Part shown: in pieces, positions 38,153-46,798 of the stretch
Layout: every line of letters starts with the position of its first letter
How positions within the stretch are numbered: position 1 is the stretch's first letter
DNA from: Pontibacter diazotrophicus
GTDB taxonomy: Bacteria > Bacteroidota > Bacteroidia > Cytophagales > Hymenobacteraceae
DNA length: 64,000 nt
Assembly (NCBI RefSeq): GCF_003367245.1
Contig: NZ_QRGR01000009.1
Coordinates: forward strand, 186,001 to 250,000
Direction of reading: 5' to 3'
Program-made: the position numbers and the translations under genes
Notes under the pieces: model-generated
Told to the model about the DNA's origin: nothing
The model's input: only the letters and a program-made list of their open reading frames with translations
The model's database searches: none

Positions 38153-40168
38153 CTATCTAGAGGAGGCACTACCGGCAGGAGCAAGCGAATTAATCCACCT
38201 GGCAATCTTGAGCGCGTCCTCCTTGGGCACCTGCGGCATGGGCGGCATCTCGGTGGCGTAGTCCGGCCAGTTCTGCGGCTCCGGGTTGTGAATCAGCTCC
38301 ACGATTTTCTCGGGCGTGTACCCGCGCTTGGCCACATCCACATAGGCCGGGCCTACCTGCCTCTTGTCAGTGTTGTGGCAGGCAAGGCAGGTGTGCTTGG
38401 CCAGCAGCCCCTTCACCTCGTCATAGGTTGGGGCAGCAGCCTTAACGGTCTTTTTGCCGGCAGTTGATGTAGCGGCAGCGGCTTGTTTTGCCGTTGCCGC
38501 TTTTTTTGCGGATGCATTTGTAGCCGCCTTTGCCTTATTCGCTGCCGCGGCGGCAGAATTAACAGCGCTCAGCTCGCTCAGCGACAGTTTCTGCCCTTCC
38601 GGGATGTTGTTGAGCGTGTAGTAAGCCGTAGGGTGCACCAGTGAGTAAGAATTATCACGCTCCCGCACGCCGCCAACGGTGATGTTGTGGATATAGTAGC
38701 GCCGCAGGTTGTCCACCACAATGCGGGCCTTCATGCCGTCCTCTGACACCTTTACGCCCTTAATAAGGTTCTCCTCTGTCTCGACAGGCGGGCTGCCGTA
38801 AACCGGGTGGTACTTGTAGATGAAGCTCGACACGGAGTAAGAGGCAACGTCCTCCGCCGACTTCCTGTCAACAGGCCTGGTGAACTCTATCTCAAACCCG
38901 TCCGGCATGGCGCGCACGGCCCGCATCTCGAAAGGCACCCGGTTGTTCCACACCAGGCGCTGCAGGCCGTAGTTGGCCTCGCCGGCCGAACCCCAGCCGC
39001 GGTTCGTCTCCCCCACAAACAGGGAGCCGTCCTTTGCCCAGGCCAGGCGCAGTACACCAGACTGGAAGCCTGTCCGGAACAGGAAGGACGCCCCCTGGTA
39101 CTCGCCGTTCACCTGCTCTAGGAACACGCGCGAGATAAGGCTCATCCCCTGGTCCCCCACCAGCACCTGGCCTCCAAAAGGGCCGAAGTTCTCCTCCGGT
39201 ATTTTGACAGGCTCTGAGTTGGAGATTCCCAGGATGCCGTGCGGCAGCCACACGGCAGGCGTGCGCAGTTCCGGGAAGGATTCCTTCATCTCGTACATGG
39301 CCACGTGCTCCTCCTCCACGATGTTCTCCGGCTTGATGTAGCGCCCCTGCTCGTTCTTCTCCTGGCGCGGGTCAAGCTTGGCGTACATCTGCTCTGTTGT
39401 CAGCTTCACCGGGGAGTTCGGCATATTGGTCCAGCGCAAGCCGGCCGGGTGCCCGGTGAAGGCGCCTTTCGGCACATGCCAGAGGCCCCCGGAGCCCATC
39501 CACTCGCCCTGGTTGTCGGTGTAGAACAGCTCCCCGTCAATAAGGCCGGGTCCTGCCGGCGAGCGCATGCCCGTGGCCCAGGGCTCCATCCTGCCGTCTT
39601 CGCTGATTTTCATCGTCCAGCCGCGCCACGGCACCCGGCTCTCCCCGCGCCACCACTCCTCATCCCCGAAGGCCACGTTGCCGGTAACGAAGAAGTCGCC
39701 GTCGGGCGCTATTTTAGGGCCGAAGCTGTACTCGTGGTAGTGACCGGAGAGCGGCCAGGAGTAGACGGTCTTGTACTTGTCTGCCTTGCCGTCCATGTCT
39801 GTGTCGATGAGCTTTGTCAGCTCCCCGCGCTGTGCCGCATACAGGGCACCGTCTTTATAGGCCAGGCCGAGAATCTCGTGCAACCCGGACGCGAACTTGC
39901 GGAAATAGGGCCGCTGGCTCGTGGGGTTCTCCACGATGTATACATCCCCCCGGCGCGTGGAAACCCCCAGGTCGCCTGAAGGGAGCACCGTGAGCCCTCC
40001 CACCTCCAGCAAGGCGCCTTCCGGTGAAGGCATGCCCATAATCCTGAAGTAATCCTCCTCCATGGGCGACTCCTGGGCCATGGCAGGGGCACTGATGCCT
40101 GTTGCGGTTGCCGCCGTCAGCAGAAAGGCCAGCGCGGCGTGTCGGTATTTTCTATTTGTATGTTTCAT
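38153..40168 (-). CDS. Beta-propeller oxidoreductase with Ala/Lys-rich linker and C-terminal cytochrome c
   Basis: 671 residues, exported (signal peptide to about APAMAQ, residue 31). A propeller at about 40-440 resembles the PVC-type/PQQ-like dehydrogenase fold (GLTVLPSGDLGVSTRRGDVY, LFVGETNRGWGS). A beta domain (about 445-525) is followed by a linker of almost only Ala, Lys, Thr and Ser (about 527-575). A cytochrome c domain has CLACH at 594-598 and MPPMPQVP as likely Met ligand region. It lies 18 bp after a DUF1080 gene, so the pair may oxidise a glycoside and then split it. Unusually GC-rich. Confidence 0.85.
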   Translation of the reverse strand: MKHTNRKYRHAALAFLLTAATATGISAPAMAQESPMEEDYFRIMGMPSPEGALLEVGGLTVLPSGDLGVSTRRGDVYIVENPTSQRPYFRKFASGLHEILGLAYKDGALYAAQRGELTKLIDTDMDGKADKYKTVYSWPLSGHYHEYSFGPKIAPDGDFFVTGNVAFGDEEWWRGESRVPWRGWTMKISEDGRMEPWATGMRSPAGPGLIDGELFYTDNQGEWMGSGGLWHVPKGAFTGHPAGLRWTNMPNSPVKLTTEQMYAKLDPRQEKNEQGRYIKPENIVEEEHVAMYEMKESFPELRTPAVWLPHGILGISNSEPVKIPEENFGPFGGQVLVGDQGMSLISRVFLEQVNGEYQGASFLFRTGFQSGVLRLAWAKDGSLFVGETNRGWGSAGEANYGLQRLVWNNRVPFEMRAVRAMPDGFEIEFTRPVDRKSAEDVASYSVSSFIYKYHPVYGSPPVETEENLIKGVKVSEDGMKARIVVDNLRRYYIHNITVGGVRERDNSYSLVHPTAYYTLNNIPEGQKLSLSELSAVNSAAAAANKAKAATNASAKKAATAKQAAAATSTAGKKTVKAAAPTYDEVKGLLAKHTCLACHNTDKRQVGPAYVDVAKRGYTPEKIVELIHNPEPQNWPDYATEMPPMPQVPKEDALKIARWINSLAPAGSASSR

Positions 40169-40186
40169 GAGTCAAAAGGTCTGAGG

Positions 40187-42058
40187 TTAGAATATGATAG
40201 AATAGGCCACCTTGCCCCGTACCGGCACAATCAGCTCTTTCCGGCCACCGGCGTCTCTCACCACGGGCTTCGCGCCGCCGGCATCATCTACCCTGTAATA
40301 GGCCCTGCCGTCTACCAGGTAGGTGTCTCTGGACACCGCCTCTATGGTGCTGCCGCCTGCCAGGCGGGCGTACAGGTTCTGCACCGGGTTCTGCACCGTC
40401 AGCTCGCGGCGAAGCCCCCTGCCGCCCTCCAGCACCCGGATGGCGTCCTGCACGGCGCTGCCGTACACCCTGTAGCTGAACGTGGGCTGGTCTGCCTTGT
40501 CCACGTCATAGCCCTCGGGGCGGAAGCCGGTGCCCGCTGTGTCGGCCACCCATGCCGCCTGCGGGGAGGCCAGTCTCGCCAGCGCAAAGGCAGGCTGCCC
40601 GAAGTGCTGCACGGCCCCCACCGGGCGGGAAGAGCCGTCGCCCCGGCTGTACCACATGGGCGTGGCGTCCAGGAAGCCGCCGCGCCACACCTGCACCATG
40701 TTGCCCTTGTCCATGTCGTAGGTGTAGTGCACCTGCTCGGCGCTCCCCACGTTCACCGCGTGCACCACCCGGGTGCTTCTTTTCCCGTCCTTGTTCGGGA
40801 CCGGCAGGTCCATGAAACTGCGCAGGATGGTGTTCACCGGGGCGTCCACCAGAATCGGGCCCTGGGAGTTGTCGTTGCCACCCGCCACCGGGTCACCCAT
40901 GAGGTACTCCCGGATACCGGGGCCTACCACGGCGATGCCGATGCCCGGCCGGCCCCACTCCACAATCTTGGAGTACACCAGCTCGAAGGGCATGTCGCCT
41001 GCGGGCAGGTCCACAGAGGCCCTCAGGTTTCTCTCCCCCGGCGGGATAACCACCTTGTTGTTGATTTTCATCATCCCTCCCCCACCGCTGGGGTTGAGGT
41101 TGAAGGTATACTCCCCCGGCTCCGTCACCCGCAGGGTGCCGGTGTAGCGCACCAGGAAATCGTTTGAGAAGGGGCTTATGTCTGAGGTAAGGGCCACCGA
41201 GGTCCCCTCGGCCTCCGGAGGGATGCTGTCGTACTGCGGCTCCCCCTCGTATTTGCCTTTGTACACTTTGTACTGCAGGTTCACGAGCTCCGGGCGGGGC
41301 TTACCGTAGTCGGTGACTTTGATGTTGCGGAAGGCCACAGCACCGTGGTCGCCCTGCAGGCGCAGCGGCCCCAAGGCCACCTCGTCTCCTCCCATGGCAC
41401 CGCGTGTGGGACCGAAGAGCTCCACGTTCTCGTGTATGGTCACACCGTTGAGCTCGGCGCGCAGGATTTTGGCGTTTTCAATCTTTTTGCCGCTGGCATC
41501 AAAGCGGGGCGCCTGAAAAGAGATTTTGAGGTGCTGCCACAGGCCCGGCGCCCGGCTCACGTTCTGGCGCGGGGCGTAGCCCTGATAGCCCTTCTGCCCA
41601 TTGGGGCGGCTCTCGTCCCAGCGCTCATAGATGCCGCCGTTGTCACCTGAGGAGGCCTTCGTGGCTCCCCAGCTGTCGTTGAGCTGCACCTCATACCTGC
41701 CCTGCAGGTAAATACCGGAGTTAGAGCCTTTGGCCATCATGTAATCCAGCTCCAGGTCCATGTCGCCGTGCTCGAAATTCGTCACCAGGTCGGCGCCCTT
41801 GTTTCTTCGGCTGGGTTCGTTTACCAGCACGCCGGTGCCATTCACTGTATTCAGCACGTTATCCTTGTCCATCCTGGCCGTCACGCCGCCGGCTATCTGC
41901 CAGCTCTTGCCCGCACTCTGGAAAGCCGACATATCGGTGAGGGGAATTTCCAATGTCTGTGGGGCCGCTGACTGCGCCAGCGACATGCCTGTACTGCATA
42001 TCAAGGCTAAACCCGCCAGTAATACACCACGGATGGGCGCTGTTCTATTCTTAATCAT
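40187..42058 (-). CDS. DUF1080 plus PA14-like domain exported protein
   Basis: 623 residues from ATG 42056-42058; a TTG at 42083-42085 would add nine residues before the signal peptide and is rejected. Signal peptide ends near SLAQ. The first module (about 40-225) is DUF1080: DLVTNFEHGDMDLELDYMM, GSNSGIYLQGRYEVQLNDSWG, GAVAFRNIKV. A PA14-like sandwich follows (about 245-370: TGTLRVTEPGEYTFNLN, MMKINNKVV, PAGDMPFELVYSK), then a C-terminal beta-rich region of unknown type. Probably a periplasmic keto-glycoside hydrolase/lyase or binding protein. Same operon and same high GC as the cytochrome gene downstream. Confidence 0.8.
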   Translation of the reverse strand: MIKNRTAPIRGVLLAGLALICSTGMSLAQSAAPQTLEIPLTDMSAFQSAGKSWQIAGGVTARMDKDNVLNTVNGTGVLVNEPSRRNKGADLVTNFEHGDMDLELDYMMAKGSNSGIYLQGRYEVQLNDSWGATKASSGDNGGIYERWDESRPNGQKGYQGYAPRQNVSRAPGLWQHLKISFQAPRFDASGKKIENAKILRAELNGVTIHENVELFGPTRGAMGGDEVALGPLRLQGDHGAVAFRNIKVTDYGKPRPELVNLQYKVYKGKYEGEPQYDSIPPEAEGTSVALTSDISPFSNDFLVRYTGTLRVTEPGEYTFNLNPSGGGGMMKINNKVVIPPGERNLRASVDLPAGDMPFELVYSKIVEWGRPGIGIAVVGPGIREYLMGDPVAGGNDNSQGPILVDAPVNTILRSFMDLPVPNKDGKRSTRVVHAVNVGSAEQVHYTYDMDKGNMVQVWRGGFLDATPMWYSRGDGSSRPVGAVQHFGQPAFALARLASPQAAWVADTAGTGFRPEGYDVDKADQPTFSYRVYGSAVQDAIRVLEGGRGLRRELTVQNPVQNLYARLAGGSTIEAVSRDTYLVDGRAYYRVDDAGGAKPVVRDAGGRKELIVPVRGKVAYSIIF

Positions 42059-42696
42059 ATACTGGTTGTTATTTGGGTTACCCAAGGTTTACAAAATACA
42101 AATCACTATTTTTCATTTAAAAGCGAGTAAGGGTAGGCGTCTGCCTTTGCCCCTTTTTGTTGGTTAGGAGTAGCCGACATATTGAAAGGGAGTCAACCGG
42201 ATCATTCGTATGTTTCTTGCAACGTACACACGCACCGCACTTCTTGATGGCTTCGTTCCTGAGGGTAGACTGGGGTTTCTGTGCGTATTGCGTAGAGTAC
42301 TGTACACCTAAACATCGCTTGAGTAAGACTTCTATCAGATAAGACTTCTTCCCTCTACTAATTTTGTCATGTCTTTCTCTCTTGCCACCATACCACCAGG
42401 CATATGCATGCAAATTTCTGTTATTGCTCTTCTAAGAGAGGTCAATAACAGACAAAGCAAATAAGTTGAAAACAGCTATTTGGTTTATTCCTAATATCCA
42501 TTTACCAATTATATATTCAAATTTAGAGGTAATATCGAGAAACAAAAGCCTTAATACACAATTTCTTACAAAGAAAGTGATTAATCAGCTGCGCTGCCTG
42601 AGCATAAAGGTATAAGATTAAGTTAAAGTTATTTCTAATTGATAAGGGCAAGGTTAAGGAGAAGCAATAGGAACTTTGCTTTTATCCGTCAGCACT
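42059..42696. other. Intergenic, no gene supported
   Basis: Part of a 1,148-bp divergent gap. A minus-strand frame at 42117-42413 carries CGACVRCKKH but has no family resemblance that could be supported. From about 42430 the DNA is AT-rich, in sharp contrast with the GC-rich genes to the left. Confidence 0.4.
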
Positions 42697-42832
42697 AAGT
42701 GAGTCTGATTCCAGTCTTTGGGTTGAGCCCCTTCCCCCAAGACGAGGCCTCTCGGTCTTGAGAGTTCAGAGAGAAACAATGCAACAATAGGCTTGATGCC
42801 GCTGGATAAACTATAACAACGGCAGCTTAGAC
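42697..42832. repeat. Second, deleted and inverted copy of the 17.6-kb repeat
   Basis: Its reverse complement matches both ends of 17589-18000: AGCTGCCG...TTTATCCAGCGGCATC...GTTGCATTGTTTCTCTCT...GAGGCCTCGTCTT at one side and CTCAACCCAAAGACTGGAA at the other. About 250 bp of the centre are missing. Confidence 0.75.
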
Positions 42833-42928
42833 AGAATCACACGTTTTCCGTTTTACAAATTAAAAGATGCGATAGAACTAAGTTTATGAGAAGCGGGACA
42901 ATACGGTTATGGCTTAGCTGCTAATTAT

Positions 42929-42962
42929 CAGGATATTCAATTGCAATGTGATTGTAGCTTTG
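42929..42962 (+). promoter_or_regulatory. Weak member of the CAGGATA promoter class upstream of GH43
   Basis: One CAGGATA half-site (42929-42935) is followed after 19 nt by a perfect TAGCTTTG -7 box (42955-42962), about 245 bp before the GH43 gene at 43207. The distal half-site expected at 42919-42925 is not recognisable and the spacing is one short of the 20 nt seen elsewhere. Confidence 0.3.
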
Positions 42963-43206
42963 GCCTATCCTAGCCCCTCCAAAGATGGAAATTTCGCTTC
43001 CAGGAATTTATTTTTTATTGCTCATCAACCAATTCATATGAGCACAAAACCTCTCTATCCTTTTCCATCTCCCCTCCACACTCCTTGTTTTTCAAGTATA
43101 TCATTTTTATACTGCGGTAATTCTAATGTTCATGTTATAGTTGAGTTAATAGCTTTCCACCAAAGCACACGCTAACACCTTTTAAAACTGCCCTAGCAGA
43201 CACAAT

Positions 43207-44142
43207 ATGAGAAAACTACTGTACTTTGTTTTATTAGTATTTTCCTTCAGTTCCTGTGCTGTTGCACAAGAGCAAACTGCGCAAGACGACGTATACCTGT
43301 TCTCCTACTTCAAAGGAAATGGAGACGGCCTGCACCTAGCCTACAGCATGGATGGCTACGAATGGAAAGCACTCAAAAATGACTCTGTTTTCCTGAAACC
43401 TACCGCCGGTAACGACAAACTCATGCGCGACCCCTGCATCATTCGCGGAGCAGACGGCAGATTTCATATGGTATGGACGGTAAGCTGGAATGAAAAAGGA
43501 CTTGGATACGCCAGCTCAGAAGATCTGCTTAACTGGTCAGAGCAGCAGTTTATACCCGTGATGGCGCATGAGCCAAATGCCCGCAATACCTGGGCTCCGG
43601 AGGTGACGTACGATGACGAGAAGAAGCAATACATGATCTACTGGGCCACAACAATCACGGGCCTTTACCCGGAAACACAGTCTGAAAAAGACGATGCCTA
43701 CAACCACCGCATGTACTACGTCACTACAAAAGACTTTGAAACTTTCAGCGATACTAAGCTGCTCTATGAGCCGGGCTTTAACGTGATAGACGCCTCGATT
43801 GTAAAAGACAATAACCGCTATGTGATGTTTCTGAAAGACGAGACCCGTGAGCCGGCCCAGAAGAATATAAAGGTAGCCTACAGCAACAACTTAACAGGCC
43901 CCTATAGTGCCGCCAGCCCACCTATTACCGGTAGCTACTGGGCAGAAGGCCCCACCACGTTAAAGCTTGATGACAAATGGCTTGTCTATTTTGATAAGTA
44001 CATCGACCACAGCATGGGTGCGGTGCAGTCAGAAGACCTGAAAAACTGGGTTGATTTTTCAGACAAAATCTCCTTCCCCGAAGGCATGCGCCATGGCAGT
44101 ATCTTTAAAGTGACGAAGGCTGAGTTTGAGAGATTACAATAA
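43207..44142 (+). CDS. GH43 family glycoside hydrolase (2)
   Basis: 311 residues, exported (signal peptide ends near CAVAQ). A five-bladed propeller with candidate catalytic acids Asp in LMRDPCII (about 77), Asp in FNVIDASIV (about 197) and Glu in WAEGPTTL (about 246). The blade motif GLHLAYSMDGYEWKAL near the start is typical of GH43 members acting on arabinose- or galactose-containing side chains. Little similarity to the GH43 at 36124 beyond the fold. It stands alone, divergent from the DUF1080-cytochrome operon. Confidence 0.82.
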   Translation: MRKLLYFVLLVFSFSSCAVAQEQTAQDDVYLFSYFKGNGDGLHLAYSMDGYEWKALKNDSVFLKPTAGNDKLMRDPCIIRGADGRFHMVWTVSWNEKGLGYASSEDLLNWSEQQFIPVMAHEPNARNTWAPEVTYDDEKKQYMIYWATTITGLYPETQSEKDDAYNHRMYYVTTKDFETFSDTKLLYEPGFNVIDASIVKDNNRYVMFLKDETREPAQKNIKVAYSNNLTGPYSAASPPITGSYWAEGPTTLKLDDKWLVYFDKYIDHSMGAVQSEDLKNWVDFSDKISFPEGMRHGSIFKVTKAEFERLQ

Positions 44143-44460
44143 TCAACAAGGAGATCAATCCAGTTGATTTTGAATTGGGAGTAAATTAGTAGATTTTGAT
44201 TTGTAATGACTTAGCTATAAAAGCTCTCAGCTCTACTGAAGAAGGAAGAGCATCAAACTGAAGTATATAAAGCCTACAGCGTTAGAAGCCCTGGTCAATG
44301 TTTCTTATCTTAGTTCGAAATAAAAAATACCCTCCACTATGATTTCAAATAGAGTAGAGACGCTTCAAAACAACCACAGAACAGGATAAACCACTCCCAT
44401 ACATAGTGCAAATAGGCCGAATAACTCTGTATAGTTGGCAGTTGTACACAATTTGAAAAA

Positions 44461-44916
44461 ATGAAGAACTTCTCTCTAATCGTAATTCTGACAATGTTTA
44501 CTTTGTCCTGCAGCGGACCTGAGAAACTTGAATCGGATAAATCTTTAGAAAATTCTATTCAACAAAATGTATCATCTGGACAAGAGACCTTAGACTTCAA
44601 TGAGTTAACCCAATTTAAATGGGATAGTCTGATTATTTTGACGCCATATTCAAATCCAGAAAGTCTTGCGGATAAATTTGACGTAAATTTTTCTTCAATA
44701 GAACACGCTGGTATACAATCCCGCGACGACATTAATCTAATTATTTTTTTCGATGAAGGCGAGCCTATAAGGATGGTTGAATATCCTCGATATCCAGGAG
44801 ATTTTGCAAATAATGAAATTCGTTTTGTAAGACGAAATGAAGCTATATATAATATTGTTGTGACGGACCAATTGTCGACTGGCGGAGACAAGTGGATAAA
44901 TGTAATTAAAAAATAA
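44461..44916 (+). CDS. Hypothetical lipoprotein carried by the cassette
   Basis: Unrecognised protein of 151 residues with a lipobox (FTLSC, Cys about 17), so an outer- or inner-membrane-anchored lipoprotein. The mature part has no known domain that can be supported; WDSLIILTPYSNPESL and FVRRNEAIYNIVV suggest a small alpha/beta fold. One line of this gene (44581-44640) counts 33% G+C, far below the pectin genes, pointing to recent transfer. The strong palindrome 2 bp downstream suggests a mobile cassette. Confidence 0.7.
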   Translation: MKNFSLIVILTMFTLSCSGPEKLESDKSLENSIQQNVSSGQETLDFNELTQFKWDSLIILTPYSNPESLADKFDVNFSSIEHAGIQSRDDINLIIFFDEGEPIRMVEYPRYPGDFANNEIRFVRRNEAIYNIVVTDQLSTGGDKWINVIKK

Positions 44917-44917
44917 A

Positions 44918-45052
44918 ACTGTGTACAACAACATATAAAAACAATGCTTAACCAGTTTAAAATCAAAAGTCCGTGCTCGCTTGCTTAGCGGATTGTCCTG
45001 CGGACAATCACACTCGCCAGCTCGCACAGTTTTTATACGAGACGTTAGCAGT
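44918..45052 (+). repeat. attC-like palindrome ending the cassette
   Basis: Nested inverted arms: TATAAAAAC at 44934-44942 with GTTTTTATA at 45029-45037, CGTGCTCGC/GCTCGCACAG-like arms, and an inner perfect GATTGTCC/GGACAATC hairpin (44991-44998 with 45002-45009). It can extrude as one long cruciform and ends in ACGTTAGCAGT. Confidence 0.55.
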
Positions 45053-45121
45053 AAACTCTAACAATAGAAGGTATAAAAGTAAAATAAGAGCGGAAAGTAA
45101 CCTTTAACTAAAGAAGCCTAT

Positions 45122-45313
45122 ATGAAAGTAAATTTTACAATTTTGAACTTGGTAATTCCTTTAATTTTTATCGCAATTTTGCCCTTTAAGATTTGGGGGA
45201 ACATACAAGCCCATCAACCAGATAAGGTTGTAGTCTTTATTCAGTCATTGTTGTTGCTCTTTGCTATAGCAATATTTATTTATAGGTTAGTAAAACTGAA
45301 AAATGCGCAGTAA
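45122..45313 (+). CDS. Small two-helix membrane protein
   Basis: 63 residues with two hydrophobic helices (about 5-24 and 36-55) separated by a short polar loop (NIQAHQPDK) and a basic C-terminus (RLVKLKNAQ). No family recognised. It follows the cassette palindrome and may be the gene of a second cassette. AT-rich. Small size makes the call moderate, but the start context and composition look genuine. Confidence 0.55.
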   Translation: MKVNFTILNLVIPLIFIAILPFKIWGNIQAHQPDKVVVFIQSLLLLFAIAIFIYRLVKLKNAQ

Positions 45314-45490
45314 ATAAAAAATCAAGTAGGTAAAAGTTACTCCTATGCCTGGTAATTTAAAAGTATAGCTATTGGAAAAATGATATAGCACTAATCTAAA
45401 GGTTACTGGAAATAACGAATCATAAAAGGGATTATTTTTTTATAAATTGCAGTAACTTTTAAGTTACATATACTGTTGAAAATACAGCAG

Positions 45491-45792
45491 ATGGAGAAAA
45501 TCAGAGAAATCATCGCTTACAAAAACTATTTTGAAGATTTCTTGAAGGAGCAACCGGTTAAGGATTTTAGAAGCGATAGAAACACTTGAGCGGGTGCCTC
45601 AAAGTTACCTGAAGCACTTAGCAGGCACAGACGGACTTTATGAGGCAAGAGTTCAGCTCGGCTTCTGGCATTTGGCGGGTGTTCTGCTTTTTTGATGGAG
45701 GCAAGTTGGTAATACTTCTTAACGGCTTTCAGAAGAAGACGCAAAAAACACCAAAGAAAGAAATCTTGAAGGCACTACAATTAATGGGCTGA
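45491..45792 (+). pseudogene. Decayed HigB/RelE-type toxin (phage Gp49-like)
   Basis: The toxin can be read in three successive frames. Frame one gives MEKIREIIAYKNYFEDF... and stops at 45587. Frame two, from about 45564, gives ILEAIETLERVPQSYLKHL...GLYEARVQLG. Frame three, from 45670, gives IWRVFCFFDGGKLVILLNG and a KKTQKTPKKEI tail to the TGA at 45790-45792. The second break is one extra T in 45663-45664 (GGCTTCTGGC where GGCTCTGGC would keep frame). The first break, near 45556-45564, lacks several bases. The toxin is therefore inactive, while its antitoxin, 5 bp further on, is intact. Confidence 0.85.
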
Positions 45793-45797
45793 ATATT

Positions 45798-46109
45798 ATG
45801 AAGAAAAATGATAAACAAAGAGAAGTTAGCTCTTGGGCAGACATTAAGGACAGAGTGTATGGAGTTAAGGGAAAAGAGAGACGTGATAACCTTGATAGGG
45901 AGTTCGAATCATTTAAAATCGGACTTGAGTTGAAAAAAGCTCGTGAAGCAAGGCAGCTGACACAGCAGGAATTAGGGGAAATTATCAATAAGAAAAGAAC
46001 GTACATATCCAGAGTTGAAAATGATGGGAGTAACCTGACGCTCAAAACCTTGTTTGATATAGTTGAAAAAGGTTTAGGGGGAAAGGTGAGAATTTCAATC
46101 GAGCTCTAA
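45798..46109 (+). CDS. higA: HigA-type XRE-family antitoxin
   Basis: 103 residues. A helix-turn-helix of the XRE/Cro type lies at about 47-95 (LKKAREARQLTQQELGEIINKKRTYISRVENDGSNLTLKTLFDIVEKG). The N-terminal part (about 1-40) is charged and would contact the toxin. In HigBA systems of this type the toxin gene comes first, as here. Since the toxin is broken, the protein may persist as a solitary DNA-binding regulator of its own promoter or as an anti-addiction module. Confidence 0.85.
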   Translation: MKKNDKQREVSSWADIKDRVYGVKGKERRDNLDREFESFKIGLELKKAREARQLTQQELGEIINKKRTYISRVENDGSNLTLKTLFDIVEKGLGGKVRISIEL

Positions 46110-46159
46110 AAGAAGAATTACTACCCCTTAACCCAGTGCAGCTAATTTGAACAAACTAA

Positions 46160-46687
46160 ATGAGTCCGTACAAATCATTTGAAACAGAAAGACTAATTAT
46201 AAGACCTACTTCTGAAGAAGATGCACCTTTCATATTTGAATTACTAAACACTCCCAAATGGATTGAATATATAGGTGACAGAAATGTTAAATCTGTAGCG
46301 GACGCAAAGGATTATATAAGAACTAAGATTCAACCCCAGCTAGAAAAGCTTGGTTATTCTAACTACACCATAATCCGGAAAGCAGATGGTGTAAAATTAG
46401 GGGTTTGCGGACTTTATGACAGGGAAGGATTAGAAGGCATAGACATTGGATTTGCATTTCTTCCGGAACACGAGCGCAATGGATATGCCTTTGAATCTGC
46501 CAACGAAATCAAACGAGTGGGAGTTGAAGAGTTCGGAATATCTCAAATAAGAGCCATCACCACGAAAGATAATATTGCTTCCCAAAAACTACTAGAGAGA
46601 CTGGGGTTACAGTTTAAGAAAATGGTGCTGTTGCCAAATGAAGATGAAGAGCTTTTACTATATGAATTTGTAGCTAAACCATCATGA
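46160..46687 (+). CDS. GNAT N-acetyltransferase, RimJ/RimL type
   Basis: 175 residues. FETERLIIRPTSEEDAPFIFELLN is the typical start, ADGVKLGVCGLYDREG and GIDIGFAFLPEHERNGYAFES form the acetyl-CoA core, and NIASQKLLERLGLQFKK is motif B. The family acetylates N-termini of ribosomal proteins, other amines or antibiotics; this member's substrate cannot be told. It lies 50 bp after the antitoxin in the same AT-rich accessory stretch and looks like cargo. Confidence 0.88.
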   Translation: MSPYKSFETERLIIRPTSEEDAPFIFELLNTPKWIEYIGDRNVKSVADAKDYIRTKIQPQLEKLGYSNYTIIRKADGVKLGVCGLYDREGLEGIDIGFAFLPEHERNGYAFESANEIKRVGVEEFGISQIRAITTKDNIASQKLLERLGLQFKKMVLLPNEDEELLLYEFVAKPS

Positions 46688-46798
46688 ACTTGCTACAACT
46701 CCATCTTTAAGGCAGCTGTATGTTGTAGCTACGCCACCTCATAGCTATATCCTTTAATAGCCACAAGAAAATACTGAATAAAGCGTTAGATTTGCACC

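Larger units (their letters stand above)
44434..45052 (+). mobile_element. Integron-cassette-like unit
   Basis: A 619-bp AT-rich segment is bounded by direct repeats GTTGGCAGT (44434-44442) and GTTAGCAGT (45044-45052). It holds one short gene and then a palindrome. GTTGTACACA at its start (44441-44450) is the inverse of TGTGTACAAC at 44920-44929 after the gene. This matches a gene cassette: a single ORF followed by an attC-like site, with GTT at the crossover. No integrase is in the window. The preceding gap 44143-44433 shows nothing recognisable. Confidence 0.45.

Noticed and set aside
42117..42413. Minus-strand frame with a CGACVRCKKH cysteine cluster as a transposase or zinc-binding gene
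   Set aside because: No further motif, no ends or repeats, and no family could be recognised.
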